Source: Sabulitectum sp964604135 (GTDB taxonomy: Bacteria > Fermentibacterota > Fermentibacteria > Fermentibacterales > JCC-6). Taken from it: a stretch of DNA of 38,660 bases. The stretch covers positions 1 through 38,660 of the forward strand of contig CAZRXU010000013.1 in NCBI GenBank assembly GCA_964604135.1, written 5' to 3'. Positions 1-8,787 of the stretch are shown piece by piece. The translations under genes were made by a program, and so were the position numbers. The notes beneath the pieces were generated by a model. It saw only the letters and a list, made by a program, of their open reading frames with translations. It did no database searches and was not told the origin of the DNA. How positions within the stretch are numbered: position 1 is the stretch's first letter; every line of letters begins with the position of its first letter.

Positions 1-774
1 CTACCTTACATAATTCTTTCTTTCGGGTGGTGCTGGATTGCAATGGGAATAGATTTTACGCGTGTACTCAGGATGGGAAGAACTGTCTGGATACCTGCTG
101 CAGCACTGTTTTTGCTGATGATGTTGACAAAACCATTGATTTCCCCAAATCTGGTGATCCCGATTGAAGTAGGACCGTGGTATTTTTCCAAGACCGCACA
201 GCTGTATGACTGGAGCATACCCGGTTCCCTGCCTGTAACGCATCTTGCAGGTCTGGCAGCTATTGTTTTGCTTGCAACAGTTACAGCTTTGAAAAGATTG
301 CCTCGGGCGGTTCGAATGGGGGCTTTTCTTACTGTAGTCGGATTTGCTCCGTTTCCTTTTGTTTGGGTGCAGCGTACTTTCCTATGGCTTCCTGTTGCAG
401 GTCTCTGTCTCATTGTCGCTAGAATTGTTTACTGGCCGTTTTCTAAAGGAGCACGGAAATTGCAGGCGCTCAGGATTGCGTTTGCTGGGATACTGGTTAT
501 CATGGCCGCTCTCTGGGGCTATAGAAATGGAAGTAAGAGTGTTGATGTTCCCGTTGCCTTCAAACTGGGAGTTGAGTGGCTCGCTGGAAATCAGGACGGT
601 CCGGAATATTTTAGTGAGCCCGTTTTACATGAGATTCCCGCCCTTGTCTCGGTACTTGCTGTTAATGAAGAGGAACAGCAAATTACTAGAAAGAGCCGGA
701 AATACTTCGAGCAATTACTGCAACTTTACACAATGAATGCAGATGCTTCCGTTGTGTGGCAGGAGTATCCGTAG
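1..774 (+). CDS. Multi-pass membrane protein, C-terminal part; possible GT-C-type glycosyltransferase
   Basis: The reading frame is already open at base 1, so the gene starts upstream of the window and only about 257 C-terminal residues are seen. It has several hydrophobic segments separated by short basic loops, then a soluble tail of about 75 residues that is charged near its end. A motif reading PFVWVQRTFLWLP lies just before a membrane helix. It resembles the conserved loop of integral membrane glycosyltransferase-like proteins of the O-mannosyl or TPR-carrying type, where the usual wording is close to PF..VQDRYLYLP. That resemblance is the only functional hint, because the catalytic acidic loop of a GT-C enzyme would be in the missing N-terminal half. 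The following gene starts 77 bases downstream. That gap contains a tandem TGGGATCC repeat at about 816-831 but no clear terminator. Confidence 0.7.
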   Translation, partial: LPYIILSFGWCWIAMGIDFTRVLRMGRTVWIPAAALFLLMMLTKPLISPNLVIPIEVGPWYFSKTAQLYDWSIPGSLPVTHLAGLAAIVLLATVTALKRLPRAVRMGAFLTVVGFAPFPFVWVQRTFLWLPVAGLCLIVARIVYWPFSKGARKLQALRIAFAGILVIMAALWGYRNGSKSVDVPVAFKLGVEWLAGNQDGPEYFSEPVLHEIPALVSVLAVNEEEQQITRKSRKYFEQLLQLYTMNADASVVWQEYP

Positions 775-851
775 CAGATCAGAATTTCGAGGGCAGAAAG
801 TATATTGATGCCATGGGATCCTGGGATCCTGGTCATTAAATCAGGAGGAGC

Positions 852-1091
852 ATGAACGAAATGAAAGTTGTCGGCACTTACAGCAGTAGATACGAGGCGG
901 AGATGGCCCGTGGGCTTCTTCAGGAACAGGGAATACAGTCAATCATATCGGCTGATGACTGTGGTGGTCAGCTCATGGGACTCTCTCCGATACTGAAGAA
1001 TGGTGTAAAACTGATGGTTGGCGGGGAAGACAGAGCAAAGGCCTTTGAGATTCTTGAAGTTCTTGAAGAAAAGCAGCAGCTGGAGGATTAG
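852..1091 (+). CDS. DUF2007-like small protein (putative signal-transducing protein)
   Basis: A 79-residue soluble protein. The pattern is typical of the DUF2007 family: a first beta strand (KVVGTYSSRYEAEMARGLLQ), a second strand with a hydrophobic core (IQSIISADD), then GVKLMVGGEDRAKAFEIL near the end. These small ferredoxin-like-fold proteins are often called putative signal-transducing proteins, but no biochemical role is established. The start is supported by an AGGAGG-type ribosome site at about 843-848, a few bases before the ATG. It lies between a membrane protein and a secreted peptidase on the same strand. The gap of about 100 bases to the next gene leaves co-transcription uncertain. 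Confidence 0.75.
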   Translation: MNEMKVVGTYSSRYEAEMARGLLQEQGIQSIISADDCGGQLMGLSPILKNGVKLMVGGEDRAKAFEILEVLEEKQQLED

Positions 1092-1189
1092 CTCTTTCCT
1101 CGATCAACTATTTCCTGTTGTCCGGTGCAGGCAGCGAACAAAACAGCTGTATCTGAGTATACATAGTATCACTAACAGAAAGGTACACT

Positions 1190-1639
1190 ATGGGTATTCC
1201 TGTTGTTCTTGCAGTTGCCCTTATATCTATTCCGCAGAGCGATGATTCTATTGTTGCTGGAACTGACTCATCGGGTGTTATTGATTCCATAATTGCCCAG
1301 GCCGTTTCATATCTCGGAGTCCCGTATGTTTACGGGGGAACTGATGAGAGCGGTTTTGACTGCAGTGGTCTTGCATACAGGGTATTCAACGACAACGGTA
1401 TTGAGCTGCCGAGAACAGTTACGGCAATAGGAGAAATGGGGGTTGCAGTGAGCAGGGACAGCCTTCAGCCGGGGGATCTGATTATTTTTCACAATCCTAC
1501 ACACACCGGTATCTATATCGGGGAGGGTGAGTTCATCCACTGTTCTTCCTGGCAGGACAGGGGTGTGGTCATTACAGAAATAACACAATCGAATTACGCA
1601 AGACGGTACTTTGCAGCAAGAAGAGTTGTCTCAGAGTAA
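1190..1639 (+). CDS. Secreted NlpC/P60 family cysteine peptidase
   Basis: A 149-residue single-domain NlpC/P60 protein, the family of gamma-D-glutamyl-diamino-acid endopeptidases that cut peptidoglycan stem peptides. The catalytic cysteine is C58 in the motif FDCSG. The catalytic histidine is H105 in HTGIYIG and the third polar residue is H117 in FIHCSS, so the triad is complete. YLGVPYVYGG (41-50) is the usual strand before the nucleophile, and LQPGDLIIF (92-100) is the conserved turn before the histidine. The first 15 residues are hydrophobic but lack a strongly basic n-region, so export is likely rather than certain. There is no SH3 or LysM targeting domain, which makes it a minimal hydrolase. 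A weak GAAAGG site lies 7 bases before the ATG. Confidence 0.88.
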   Translation: MGIPVVLAVALISIPQSDDSIVAGTDSSGVIDSIIAQAVSYLGVPYVYGGTDESGFDCSGLAYRVFNDNGIELPRTVTAIGEMGVAVSRDSLQPGDLIIFHNPTHTGIYIGEGEFIHCSSWQDRGVVITEITQSNYARRYFAARRVVSE

Positions 1640-1711
1640 CACAGATCATGGGATTCGAGTATCATTGGGTTGCGCGATCTGGAATACTTTTGTTTATGAA
1701 GGGAAATCAAA

Positions 1712-2200
1712 TTGGCTGATTCCGTTCAGGAATACAAACTGATGATACCTGTTCTGGTCAATCGCGGAGATTCGCTCGTTGACAGAAATGTGGTTCTGGG
1801 AGTTTTATGGCTGGTTTCTGTAATGGCATTCGGCATTCCTCTTTGGATAATGGTTGCTGCTGATCTTCCTTTTGGGCTGAAAACGGGTATTTTCATAGGT
1901 ATGCAGCTGGCTGGGCTGTTGGTGTATATCCCTCTATTATTCTGCTACAAAAACAGAGGTTTTCTTGCCGTTTCGGAAGGAGATTCATTTTCCTGGGCGA
2001 TTTACAGAAGAAGAACCGTGTCCTGGAGCAGAGTAACAGGAGCTTCTATAATTCCACTCAGAAACAGAGTTGGTGAAATTCCTTCAATCAGTTTTCAGCT
2101 TGAAGTGGAAGGCATGAGGAAGCCGGTCAAGCTTCATATGAAAGCAGGGTCCGGTGAGTTGTTCAAGGAAGAACTCAAGCAGAGGTCAATACACTATTAG
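1712..2200 (+). CDS. Two-helix membrane protein with C-terminal PH-like domain, unknown function
   Basis: A 162-residue protein with two hydrophobic segments at about 25-47 and 51-74. A beta-rich soluble part follows (about 78-160), with the pattern of a small bacterial PH-like domain: a tryptophan-containing strand, a SWSRVTG turn and a final helix. The TTG start at 1712 is chosen because AAGGGAA lies 6 bases upstream. The ATG at 1697 is out of frame and stops after six codons. No family is recognised with confidence, and the PH-like assignment comes from the pattern only. A 7-base-pair hairpin follows the stop. Confidence 0.65.
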   Translation: MADSVQEYKLMIPVLVNRGDSLVDRNVVLGVLWLVSVMAFGIPLWIMVAADLPFGLKTGIFIGMQLAGLLVYIPLLFCYKNRGFLAVSEGDSFSWAIYRRRTVSWSRVTGASIIPLRNRVGEIPSISFQLEVEGMRKPVKLHMKAGSGELFKEELKQRSIHY

Positions 2201-2206
2201 CCTGTA

Positions 2207-2228
2207 GTGTATTGGGAAGCGAATACAC
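2207..2228 (+). terminator. Possible hairpin terminator after the PH-like membrane protein
   Basis: GTGTATT (2207-2213) pairs with AATACAC (2222-2228) across an 8-base loop, starting 7 bases after the stop codon at 2200. No T-run follows, so it is a weak terminator or only a 3' end stabiliser. It lies between this gene and the convergent channel gene. Confidence 0.35.
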
Positions 2229-2366
2229 GGCTGGGATCAAGAGCGGTTTTTCCCAAAGTATTGCAGTAAAGCATTCGTGGTCAGTAAAGAATAGAAGGCA
2301 GTTTCCACACGAATTCTGACTTGATCCTACGGCGTAGCTGCACAGCGCTTATTGCCAGACACACTC

Positions 2367-4253
2367 TTAGTCTTCGGCAAGTACAATTATCATATCTTCT
2401 TCAGAGAACACGATATTTTTACTCTTGTCTGGATTAACCACCACACCATACCCCCTGCCGGAGTTGCTTCTGTGTGCGGTTATTCTGTATCCGATTGCGG
2501 TTTCGCCAAGTTCAGATGCACTGGCAACCACGGTGTAAAAGTTTACAGGTACTTCGCAGGAAATGTATCTTCGCGCAGGTTTCAGATAGATTTCAGAGCC
2601 ATCCGGGTCAAACATTTCCCAGAACAAATAGCTGAGATCTTTGTTTTCCGATATTTGTGCAAGCAGAAGACTTAGAAGTTGATCACTTACTATGTAGTCG
2701 TCAGCTCCCGATATTTCTGCAAGAATTCTGTTGCGGACATCTCTCATCTCGCTGATAAGAGAGAAGTGGCTTTCGAGTTTGTCTGCTATGTCTCTGATGT
2801 GCAACAGGGTCATCAAGGTAAGGGCATCGGCTGATTGAACGTCAAGACTGTCAGAGTAGCTGAGAATAATAATATGGTCGTATTGCTGAATAGAGAGGCT
2901 TTCAAGAAGTTTGCGGTCGGAAGTGTTTCCCTGTATGAACTGTATCGTAAGATTCTGAAGATCTGCCGGTGGCTCAGGATTGCAAAGGGCGTGGTCTGCA
3001 ACCAGAGTGAGGCTGGAATCTGCTGGCAGGTAGCTGGAAAGCTCTCTGATTATTATAGACGCTCTCCAGTTCCATCCCAGCATAATAATTTTGCCAGGTT
3101 CAGTAGCTTTGTCTGCGACATGAAAAACCGCTGCCATGTTTGTCTCAACAGAGTTTTTACCCGAGAGAACAACTGTGTCGTCATCTTCCGACACTGCGAT
3201 AATTGAATCACCTTCTTTAATTACCGTATTCATAGCAGGGTTAAGAACCGGCAGTTTCCCCTCGGGCTTCAGGCCAATCACGCTGCTCGTTTCATATTTA
3301 AGAAGTGCCTCACTGTAAGATAGGCCGGCAAGCTGTGGTTCCTGTTGAAAATAGATTTCGTCTCCGTCGTAGTCTAGAAGCTCCTGATAGATAATCGAAA
3401 GACCGGACTGAAGGCATGTCTGCGCAGCCATTCTGGCAATTATATCTCCGGCAAGTATCACTTCAGCCTGATCGCCTCCAACTATTTTTGCAGCCTGGAT
3501 GTTATCGGGGTTGTTGATCAGGGCAACCATGTGAATGGGCATTTCCGTGTCTTGGGAATTGCTGTTAATCGCAAGCATAATCTTGATTACTTCAGGGTCT
3601 GGATTGCTTGAGTCTGCTGAAAGAATGATTATGGATTTTGAAGTATGAAGGCTCATAAGATCAAGATCGCCAGGCTCCACAGGTTTGCCTGTTCTGCAGA
3701 CCACTCTGGTGTTGGCAGTGTCTGGAACTTTGCTTCGTATTTCGTCCTCCATTTCAATTTTGTCTTTGTCGGCCATAATGGCAACACAGGGGTTTTTCTG
3801 GTTCTCGTTTGCAATGGAAAGCTCCGAGATAATAGTAAAAACCTGTTGTGACCAGCCCAGAATCACAGTGTGGCCTGTTTCCACCACTTTGGAACGGCCC
3901 TTTCGCAGTGAATCAAGACGGGATTCAAGCCCAGTTGTAAGTATACCTATAAGTGCGCTGAAAATGAATATACCGCCGAAGGTTACAAGAAGCATGCTTA
4001 ACAGAAACCCGGGATTTCCCTGATCTCCACCGATTGTTCCAGGGTCTATGGTTCTCATAAGGCTCATCCAGAGCAGCGTGGGAAAACTCTCGTTTTCAGG
4101 TGCAATTCCGGCTACAAGGATAATTGCAGAGAAAATCAGAATGAGTACAGTAGAAAGCATACCAAGCCAGATAATAAGACCTGCAGTACCCCGGGACATC
4201 ATGGTATCGAATGCGTATCGGAACCTATCTTTGCGAGAAAACCTGCTGCTCAT
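2367..4253 (-). CDS. CASTOR/POLLUX (DMI1)-type ion channel with two RCK/TrkA-N domains
   Basis: A 628-residue membrane channel of the family that includes plant CASTOR/POLLUX and bacterial relatives. Residues 24-49 form a first transmembrane helix. A pore loop with the motif RTIDPGTIGGD follows at about 67-77, and a second helix at about 84-106. The first RCK domain starts with the characteristic GHTVILGWSQQVFTIISEL (from 127), and a second one starts near residue 390 with KIIMLGWNWRASIIIREL. This is a potassium-channel-like pore gated by cytoplasmic Rossmann-type domains; ion selectivity cannot be read from the sequence. The gene lies 45 bases downstream of the GGDEF-STAND-TPR gene on the same strand, which suggests one transcript. 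The ATG at 4253 is preceded by GGGGAGAGG. Confidence 0.88.
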   Translation of the reverse strand: MSSRFSRKDRFRYAFDTMMSRGTAGLIIWLGMLSTVLILIFSAIILVAGIAPENESFPTLLWMSLMRTIDPGTIGGDQGNPGFLLSMLLVTFGGIFIFSALIGILTTGLESRLDSLRKGRSKVVETGHTVILGWSQQVFTIISELSIANENQKNPCVAIMADKDKIEMEDEIRSKVPDTANTRVVCRTGKPVEPGDLDLMSLHTSKSIIILSADSSNPDPEVIKIMLAINSNSQDTEMPIHMVALINNPDNIQAAKIVGGDQAEVILAGDIIARMAAQTCLQSGLSIIYQELLDYDGDEIYFQQEPQLAGLSYSEALLKYETSSVIGLKPEGKLPVLNPAMNTVIKEGDSIIAVSEDDDTVVLSGKNSVETNMAAVFHVADKATEPGKIIMLGWNWRASIIIRELSSYLPADSSLTLVADHALCNPEPPADLQNLTIQFIQGNTSDRKLLESLSIQQYDHIIILSYSDSLDVQSADALTLMTLLHIRDIADKLESHFSLISEMRDVRNRILAEISGADDYIVSDQLLSLLLAQISENKDLSYLFWEMFDPDGSEIYLKPARRYISCEVPVNFYTVVASASELGETAIGYRITAHRSNSGRGYGVVVNPDKSKNIVFSEEDMIIVLAED

Positions 4254-4298
4254 GCGCCTCTCCCCGGTTTTAATGAAATTTGTACCCAGATGCTGAAA

Positions 4299-7200
4299 TT
4301 AACCGTTCAGCATTGCAGAAGCAATTCCCCTGTCCCGGCACACATCAAAAAACGACTCCAGATCTGATCTGGATAGGATGCTTTTCCTGATGGACTGTGA
4401 TTCTATTCTGGAAAGATGAGACTGCAGTAATTCCAGAGTTTTCTTCAATACACCGGCTGCCTCCTCCGGCTCGTTTTCTTTTTCAAGAGCCTTGAAAAGG
4501 TTCCAGTGCATAAACACAATCTCACCTGGGCTTGTGCTCTCCGATATGGTAATGGATTGCTTTATCATTTCAGTAGCTCGGTGAATGCTTTCGGGATCAT
4601 CTTTCGTAAGGCTCAGCAGCACACCTTCCAGATGCAGAATAGTGCTTTGATTTGTGGCTCCGGGATCTGCATTAACCACTTCTGCAAGAATTTCACTGCT
4701 TCTCCGGTAGTCCCCCATGGCCAGATGAGCCTTTGCCATGTTCAGCTTTGAGCAGTGCTTCATTTCCACGAAGCCAAGCTCTTCGAATATCAGAGAGGCA
4801 TTCAAAAAATACTCTGCAGCTCTGCTGCCCTTGCTTTTTACTGTAGCCAGTTTTCCAAGCCCCAGCTGACCGTAGGCCATGCCCAGTCGGTTGTCGATTT
4901 TGCTGTTAAGCTCAATGTACATTTGGAAGTATCTTTTTGCAAGATCCAGCATGTTGAGGTGTGTGTAGGTTTCAGCGAGGTTGTAGTAACCTATGGCAAG
5001 CCCCAGCTGGTCACCCAGCTGGCCGTTTAGTTTAATAGTTATTTTCAGACTGTCAAGCATTGTATTGTAGTCACCACTTTGCGCATAAAGACCGTGCATG
5101 TTGTTCATAATCAGAGCCTCGCCCAGTGTGTCTTTTTCGCGGATGCATATTTCAAGACCTTTTTGGTATTTTTCTAGAGCTGTTACCCTGGAACCTGCTT
5201 CAGTTTCTATGTCTGCCAGCCTGGCGTAGTACATACCCTCCAGAGCTTTATCAATTCCATCCTCTTGTCTGTCCAGAAGTTCCCTGGCTGTTTTCAGATT
5301 TTTCCGGGCATCGTTCTGTTTGTACTGAAGAAGGTTTATAAAGGATATTTCAAGCAAGGCACCGACCATGTTGTTGATAATGAAGCCGTTGAGCTCAGAT
5401 GCTTCATTCCCAACAATAATAGCTTTGTTGAAATATCGTAAGGCATTTGGGTAGTCGCTTTTGCGTTTGTAGTTTCTGCCAAGCCTGTGATATATCGCGC
5501 ATATATCCATGGGGTTGTTTGTAAGTGATATGGCCTTTACAAGGTGTTCCTCAGCGAGATCTGCTCTGCCTGTGATAGAGTAGAGTATGCCGGTGTTGAT
5601 ATGGGCTTTGAGATAGGTTTTCGGGTTGGCAGTTTCTTGAGAGACCCTGTTCAGGTACTCTTGATACCAGTGTATGGATTCAGAATGATGCCCCTGGGAG
5701 TATGTTGTATCGGCGGCTTTTATCGCGTATTCAATTGCCCTGTGGCTGTTCCGGCTTTTACAGAAATGACGGGCTGTTTCCGTAACCACACTGTCTGTTT
5801 TCGCGTACTCGCTGGCGGCCAGAAAGCTTGCTGCTTTCTCGTGAAGCAGCTGCCGGAGGGAAGGAGATATTCTGGAAATTAGAAGACTTCTCATTACTCC
5901 GTAAGTGAAGGAATATCTTTTCCCGTCATCGTTCAATAGCCCCATGCCAACAAACCTGTCAAGTGTCTCTGCCAGGTTGTATTCGCCTCTTGAAGTTAGT
6001 TCGCAGAGCAGCTTAAGGTCTAGAAGAGTTCCTGCCAGTGCAGCTCTCTTTAGAATAGACAGTTCATCTTCGCTGCAGCTGTCGAGCATTATTTCTATAA
6101 CAGAGGATATGTCATCGGGAAGCTCCTCTTCCTCTGGTTCTTTCCAGAGGCAGACTTCCCCTTTACCTACACTCAGATATCCGAGTTTTAACCCCCAGCT
6201 GATCAGTTTTCTCAGGAACAGGGCATTGCCGCCGCTCTGGTGCATCAGATAGTTCTGCACCTCATCCGGAATAGCCGGTGTTTTCATTGCGAAGAAAACC
6301 ATTGTTCTTACATCCGGCTGGTTAAGAGGCTCAAGATGAATTCTCTTCGACGGAACGCTGGTCCAGGCAGGTTTCAGGTACCTGAATATGCCCTTATCTC
6401 TGCTTACCGCAATGTACAGAATATTTGCGCCGGGCGCCGTGGAGACCACTTCAGCAATGAACTGGATACTTCTCGCAGAAGCCCAGTGCAGATTATCCAG
6501 AACAATTAAAAACGGAGTTATCATGGATATTTCTTTTAGAATCAGGCCCAGATCGTGGCGGAAACGGGCTTTCTGCTCTTCCGGAGTCGCTGTTACTGTT
6601 CTATGATTTGCCGCAAAACTGAACTCTGAAAGCTGTTCTGATGTGGTATGCTCAACTGTTCCTATATTGTTTTTGACAGCGGAGAGCTGGTCTTCTGTAA
6701 TGTACTCCAGCGCTTTTCTGATAGTGCTGACTACAAGAAAACTGTCTTCCTGATAAACCGGATTAGAATCTGTTGTAAATATTGGAATATTTTTAAACTG
6801 AGAGTAGTTAAGAAGCTCTTCAAGAAGCTTGGATTTTCCCGTACCTGTAAAACCCGTTAGCAGGCAAAATCTGGCTGAATCCCCTGTTGCATCGTTTACC
6901 AGCTCACGAAGCTGGTGGAGTTCATCTCTTCTTCCCACCATGTGAGAAAAATCAGGTTCCACCTCCCTGAGGAATTCCAGATCATCTGCCAGAACAAACC
7001 TGCCCCTTCCAGTTTCCTTTGCGTGATACAGCGCCTGGTCTGCCATGGAGATAAGGCTGGAAAGCTGGAAGTCATCAGGTTTACTCTGGGCAATGCCCAT
7101 GGAAATGCTGATTTTCAACCCGCCGGGAAATTCTCTTTTCCTGAGCTCGAAAAGAAGTCGCTGGGCAAGGTCAAGAGCACTGTCGCCGCTGGTGTCCGGA

Positions 7201-7472
7201 AGGATTACGATGAATTCGTCACCACCGAATCTCAGGGCCTGATCGCCTTTCTTTAAGTTGTATCTGATAGTTTGACCTACGTGTGACAGCAGGTCATCTC
7301 CGGTAAGATGACCGTATATATCGTTCACAAGTTTGAAATGGTCGATATCCAGTATTACAAGCGACCACGGATGTTTTCTTGCTGAGAACCGCACATTCAT
7401 ATCCGGCAGTACTGACCTGTCGTTAAGACCCGTAAGAGGGTCGATCCCGGTTCCATTCATCCGCATATTCAT
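4299..7472 (-). CDS. GGDEF diguanylate cyclase fused to a STAND-type ATPase and TPR repeats
   Basis: A 1057-residue soluble protein. Residues 1-165 are a GGDEF domain with an intact GGDEF motif at 83-87, so diguanylate cyclase activity is plausible. The inhibitory I-site position reads KKGD (74-77) instead of RxxD. An AAA/STAND NTPase module follows, beginning with the typical VGRRDELHQL (179-188). Its Walker A is GFTGTGKS (207-214) and its Walker B region FLIVLDNLHW (321-330), as in MalT-like and cyclase-associated STAND proteins. From about 580 to 960 the protein is helical with TPR-like repeats (for example HRLGRNYKRKSDYPNALRYF and IGYYNLAETYTHLNMLDLA). This copies the layout of class III cyclase-AAA-TPR regulators with a GGDEF domain in place of the adenylate cyclase. 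It has no membrane segment. The start could be at residue 1, 3 or 5. It probably forms an operon with the channel gene. Confidence 0.9.
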   Translation of the reverse strand: MNMRMNGTGIDPLTGLNDRSVLPDMNVRFSARKHPWSLVILDIDHFKLVNDIYGHLTGDDLLSHVGQTIRYNLKKGDQALRFGGDEFIVILPDTSGDSALDLAQRLLFELRKREFPGGLKISISMGIAQSKPDDFQLSSLISMADQALYHAKETGRGRFVLADDLEFLREVEPDFSHMVGRRDELHQLRELVNDATGDSARFCLLTGFTGTGKSKLLEELLNYSQFKNIPIFTTDSNPVYQEDSFLVVSTIRKALEYITEDQLSAVKNNIGTVEHTTSEQLSEFSFAANHRTVTATPEEQKARFRHDLGLILKEISMITPFLIVLDNLHWASARSIQFIAEVVSTAPGANILYIAVSRDKGIFRYLKPAWTSVPSKRIHLEPLNQPDVRTMVFFAMKTPAIPDEVQNYLMHQSGGNALFLRKLISWGLKLGYLSVGKGEVCLWKEPEEEELPDDISSVIEIMLDSCSEDELSILKRAALAGTLLDLKLLCELTSRGEYNLAETLDRFVGMGLLNDDGKRYSFTYGVMRSLLISRISPSLRQLLHEKAASFLAASEYAKTDSVVTETARHFCKSRNSHRAIEYAIKAADTTYSQGHHSESIHWYQEYLNRVSQETANPKTYLKAHINTGILYSITGRADLAEEHLVKAISLTNNPMDICAIYHRLGRNYKRKSDYPNALRYFNKAIIVGNEASELNGFIINNMVGALLEISFINLLQYKQNDARKNLKTARELLDRQEDGIDKALEGMYYARLADIETEAGSRVTALEKYQKGLEICIREKDTLGEALIMNNMHGLYAQSGDYNTMLDSLKITIKLNGQLGDQLGLAIGYYNLAETYTHLNMLDLAKRYFQMYIELNSKIDNRLGMAYGQLGLGKLATVKSKGSRAAEYFLNASLIFEELGFVEMKHCSKLNMAKAHLAMGDYRRSSEILAEVVNADPGATNQSTILHLEGVLLSLTKDDPESIHRATEMIKQSITISESTSPGEIVFMHWNLFKALEKENEPEEAAGVLKKTLELLQSHLSRIESQSIRKSILSRSDLESFFDVCRDRGIASAMLNG

Positions 7473-7659
7473 CGATCTACCGGCTGTGTTTCTGAACGCA
7501 TTGTTCCGCAGTCCCTTTGAAAATGTTGATATTTGTGTACCTACTGTAAAGCATATTTCATTCCAGAGACGAGAGCGGAATTATAGATGATAATATGGAG
7601 CTAACAGCAATTGCAGATGACCAAAACAGTAGGCAGACATGAAAATGCAGTACCGGCTG

Positions 7660-7689
7660 TTGTTATTTTCCGATGTTACGGTGTAGTAT
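7660..7689 (+). promoter_or_regulatory. Possible sigma70-like promoter for the membrane diguanylate cyclase
   Basis: TTGTTA (7660-7665) and TAGTAT (7684-7689) are spaced by 18 bases, 34 bases before the TTG start. Each hexamer matches the consensus at four of six positions. It lies in the 250-base divergent region 7473-7722, which otherwise shows no gene. Confidence 0.3.
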
Positions 7690-7722
7690 TGCGTGTGAAG
7701 CAGCACGTTTAAGGAGTACCAT

Positions 7723-8778
7723 TTGTTTGAGTACAAAAGACCTTCAACATATCTGATCGGGCTTTCCCTTGTTCTTCTATGTCTTGGTTTTGTCATGGCT
7801 TACTACGTTCATACAACGGTTTCGAACTTGAAGTACGATGCAAAGATAATCAACGAAACCGGGGTTATCAGAGGCTCTATACAGAGGGTAACCAAACTGA
7901 TCATTTCCCGTTCTCCTGAGTCTCCCGATGCAATACTCAACGATATCGGCGGGTTGTTCGATCATTTTATCTCTGAATGTGGCGGGAACAGGCACGGCGA
8001 AGTTCATGATGTTGTGTATCAGGGGATTGTGCAGCTGCAGGAGAAGTGGTACTCTCTGGAAATACTGCTAACGGAATTCAGAGATACTCCCTCAAGGCAA
8101 CTTGAACTTAAAATAGTAGCGGAAAGTGAGTTGTGCTGGTCTGCGGCAGACTCGGTTGTTTTTGCCGCGCAGTCTGCAACAGAATGGAAGGTGGGGAGAT
8201 TCAACCACTTCTACAGAATCCTCATACTGAATGCAGTTACCGCCATTCTGGTCATTCTTAATGTTGTTTTGTATGTGCGGAAAAAGCTGGAGTTTGAGTC
8301 ATCCCATGACTCCGTCACCAACCTTTTAAACAGAAGATCCTACGACAGCACGATCAAATCTGAAATCGCTAGAAGCACCAGGTATCACTCGAAACTCTCT
8401 CTGATACTGTTTGATGTGGATAATTTCAAGCGAATTAACGATACCTTCGGGCACGGAGCTGGTGACAGGGTTCTGGCCGAGCTGGCACAGGAAGTAAGTA
8501 GCACCGTTCGGGCAACAGATGAGGTTTTCAGGGTAGGGGGAGACGAGTTTGCCGTAGTTTGCCCTGAAACAGAAGTCACAGGTGCATTTCAGCTGGCAGA
8601 TAAGATCAGAAAAATAATACAGCAACGCTCTGCAGCATCCGGGATTGCCTGCACTGTAAGCCTCGGGGTTACAGAGTACCAGCCCGGAGTTTCACCAAAA
8701 GAATTCTATCGGAGGGCCGATCAGGCTCAGTATTTGGCAAAAAACAGTGGAAGAAACCGCGCAGAAATCTGGGGCTGA
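7723..8778 (+). CDS. Membrane-bound GGDEF diguanylate cyclase with periplasmic sensor
   Basis: A 351-residue protein. A first transmembrane helix (about 10-30) and a second (about 165-185) enclose a helical periplasmic region of about 130 residues. The start of this region (IINETGVIRGSIQRVTKL) resembles PilJ/NarX-type four-helix sensor domains. The cytoplasmic GGDEF domain starts at about 195 (DSVTNLLNRRSYD). It keeps the substrate motif FDVDNFKRIND, the catalytic GGDEF at 272-276 and an intact I-site RATD (263-266), so product inhibition by cyclic di-GMP is expected. The TTG start at 7723 is preceded by AAGGAG at 7711-7716. It is divergent from the GGDEF-STAND-TPR gene. The stop is 9 bases from the end of the convergent glnS. 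Confidence 0.9.
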   Translation: MFEYKRPSTYLIGLSLVLLCLGFVMAYYVHTTVSNLKYDAKIINETGVIRGSIQRVTKLIISRSPESPDAILNDIGGLFDHFISECGGNRHGEVHDVVYQGIVQLQEKWYSLEILLTEFRDTPSRQLELKIVAESELCWSAADSVVFAAQSATEWKVGRFNHFYRILILNAVTAILVILNVVLYVRKKLEFESSHDSVTNLLNRRSYDSTIKSEIARSTRYHSKLSLILFDVDNFKRINDTFGHGAGDRVLAELAQEVSSTVRATDEVFRVGGDEFAVVCPETEVTGAFQLADKIRKIIQQRSAASGIACTVSLGVTEYQPGVSPKEFYRRADQAQYLAKNSGRNRAEIWG

Positions 8779-8787
8779 CATCACCTG

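Noticed and set aside
816..831. The TGGGATCC tandem repeat as a mobile-element trace
   Set aside because: There are only two 8-base copies, with no element, inverted repeats or duplication nearby.
7581..7796. A 71-residue minus-strand ORF in the divergent GGDEF region
   Set aside because: It overlaps the N-terminus of the cyclase at 7723 on the opposite strand and has no coding character or ribosome site.
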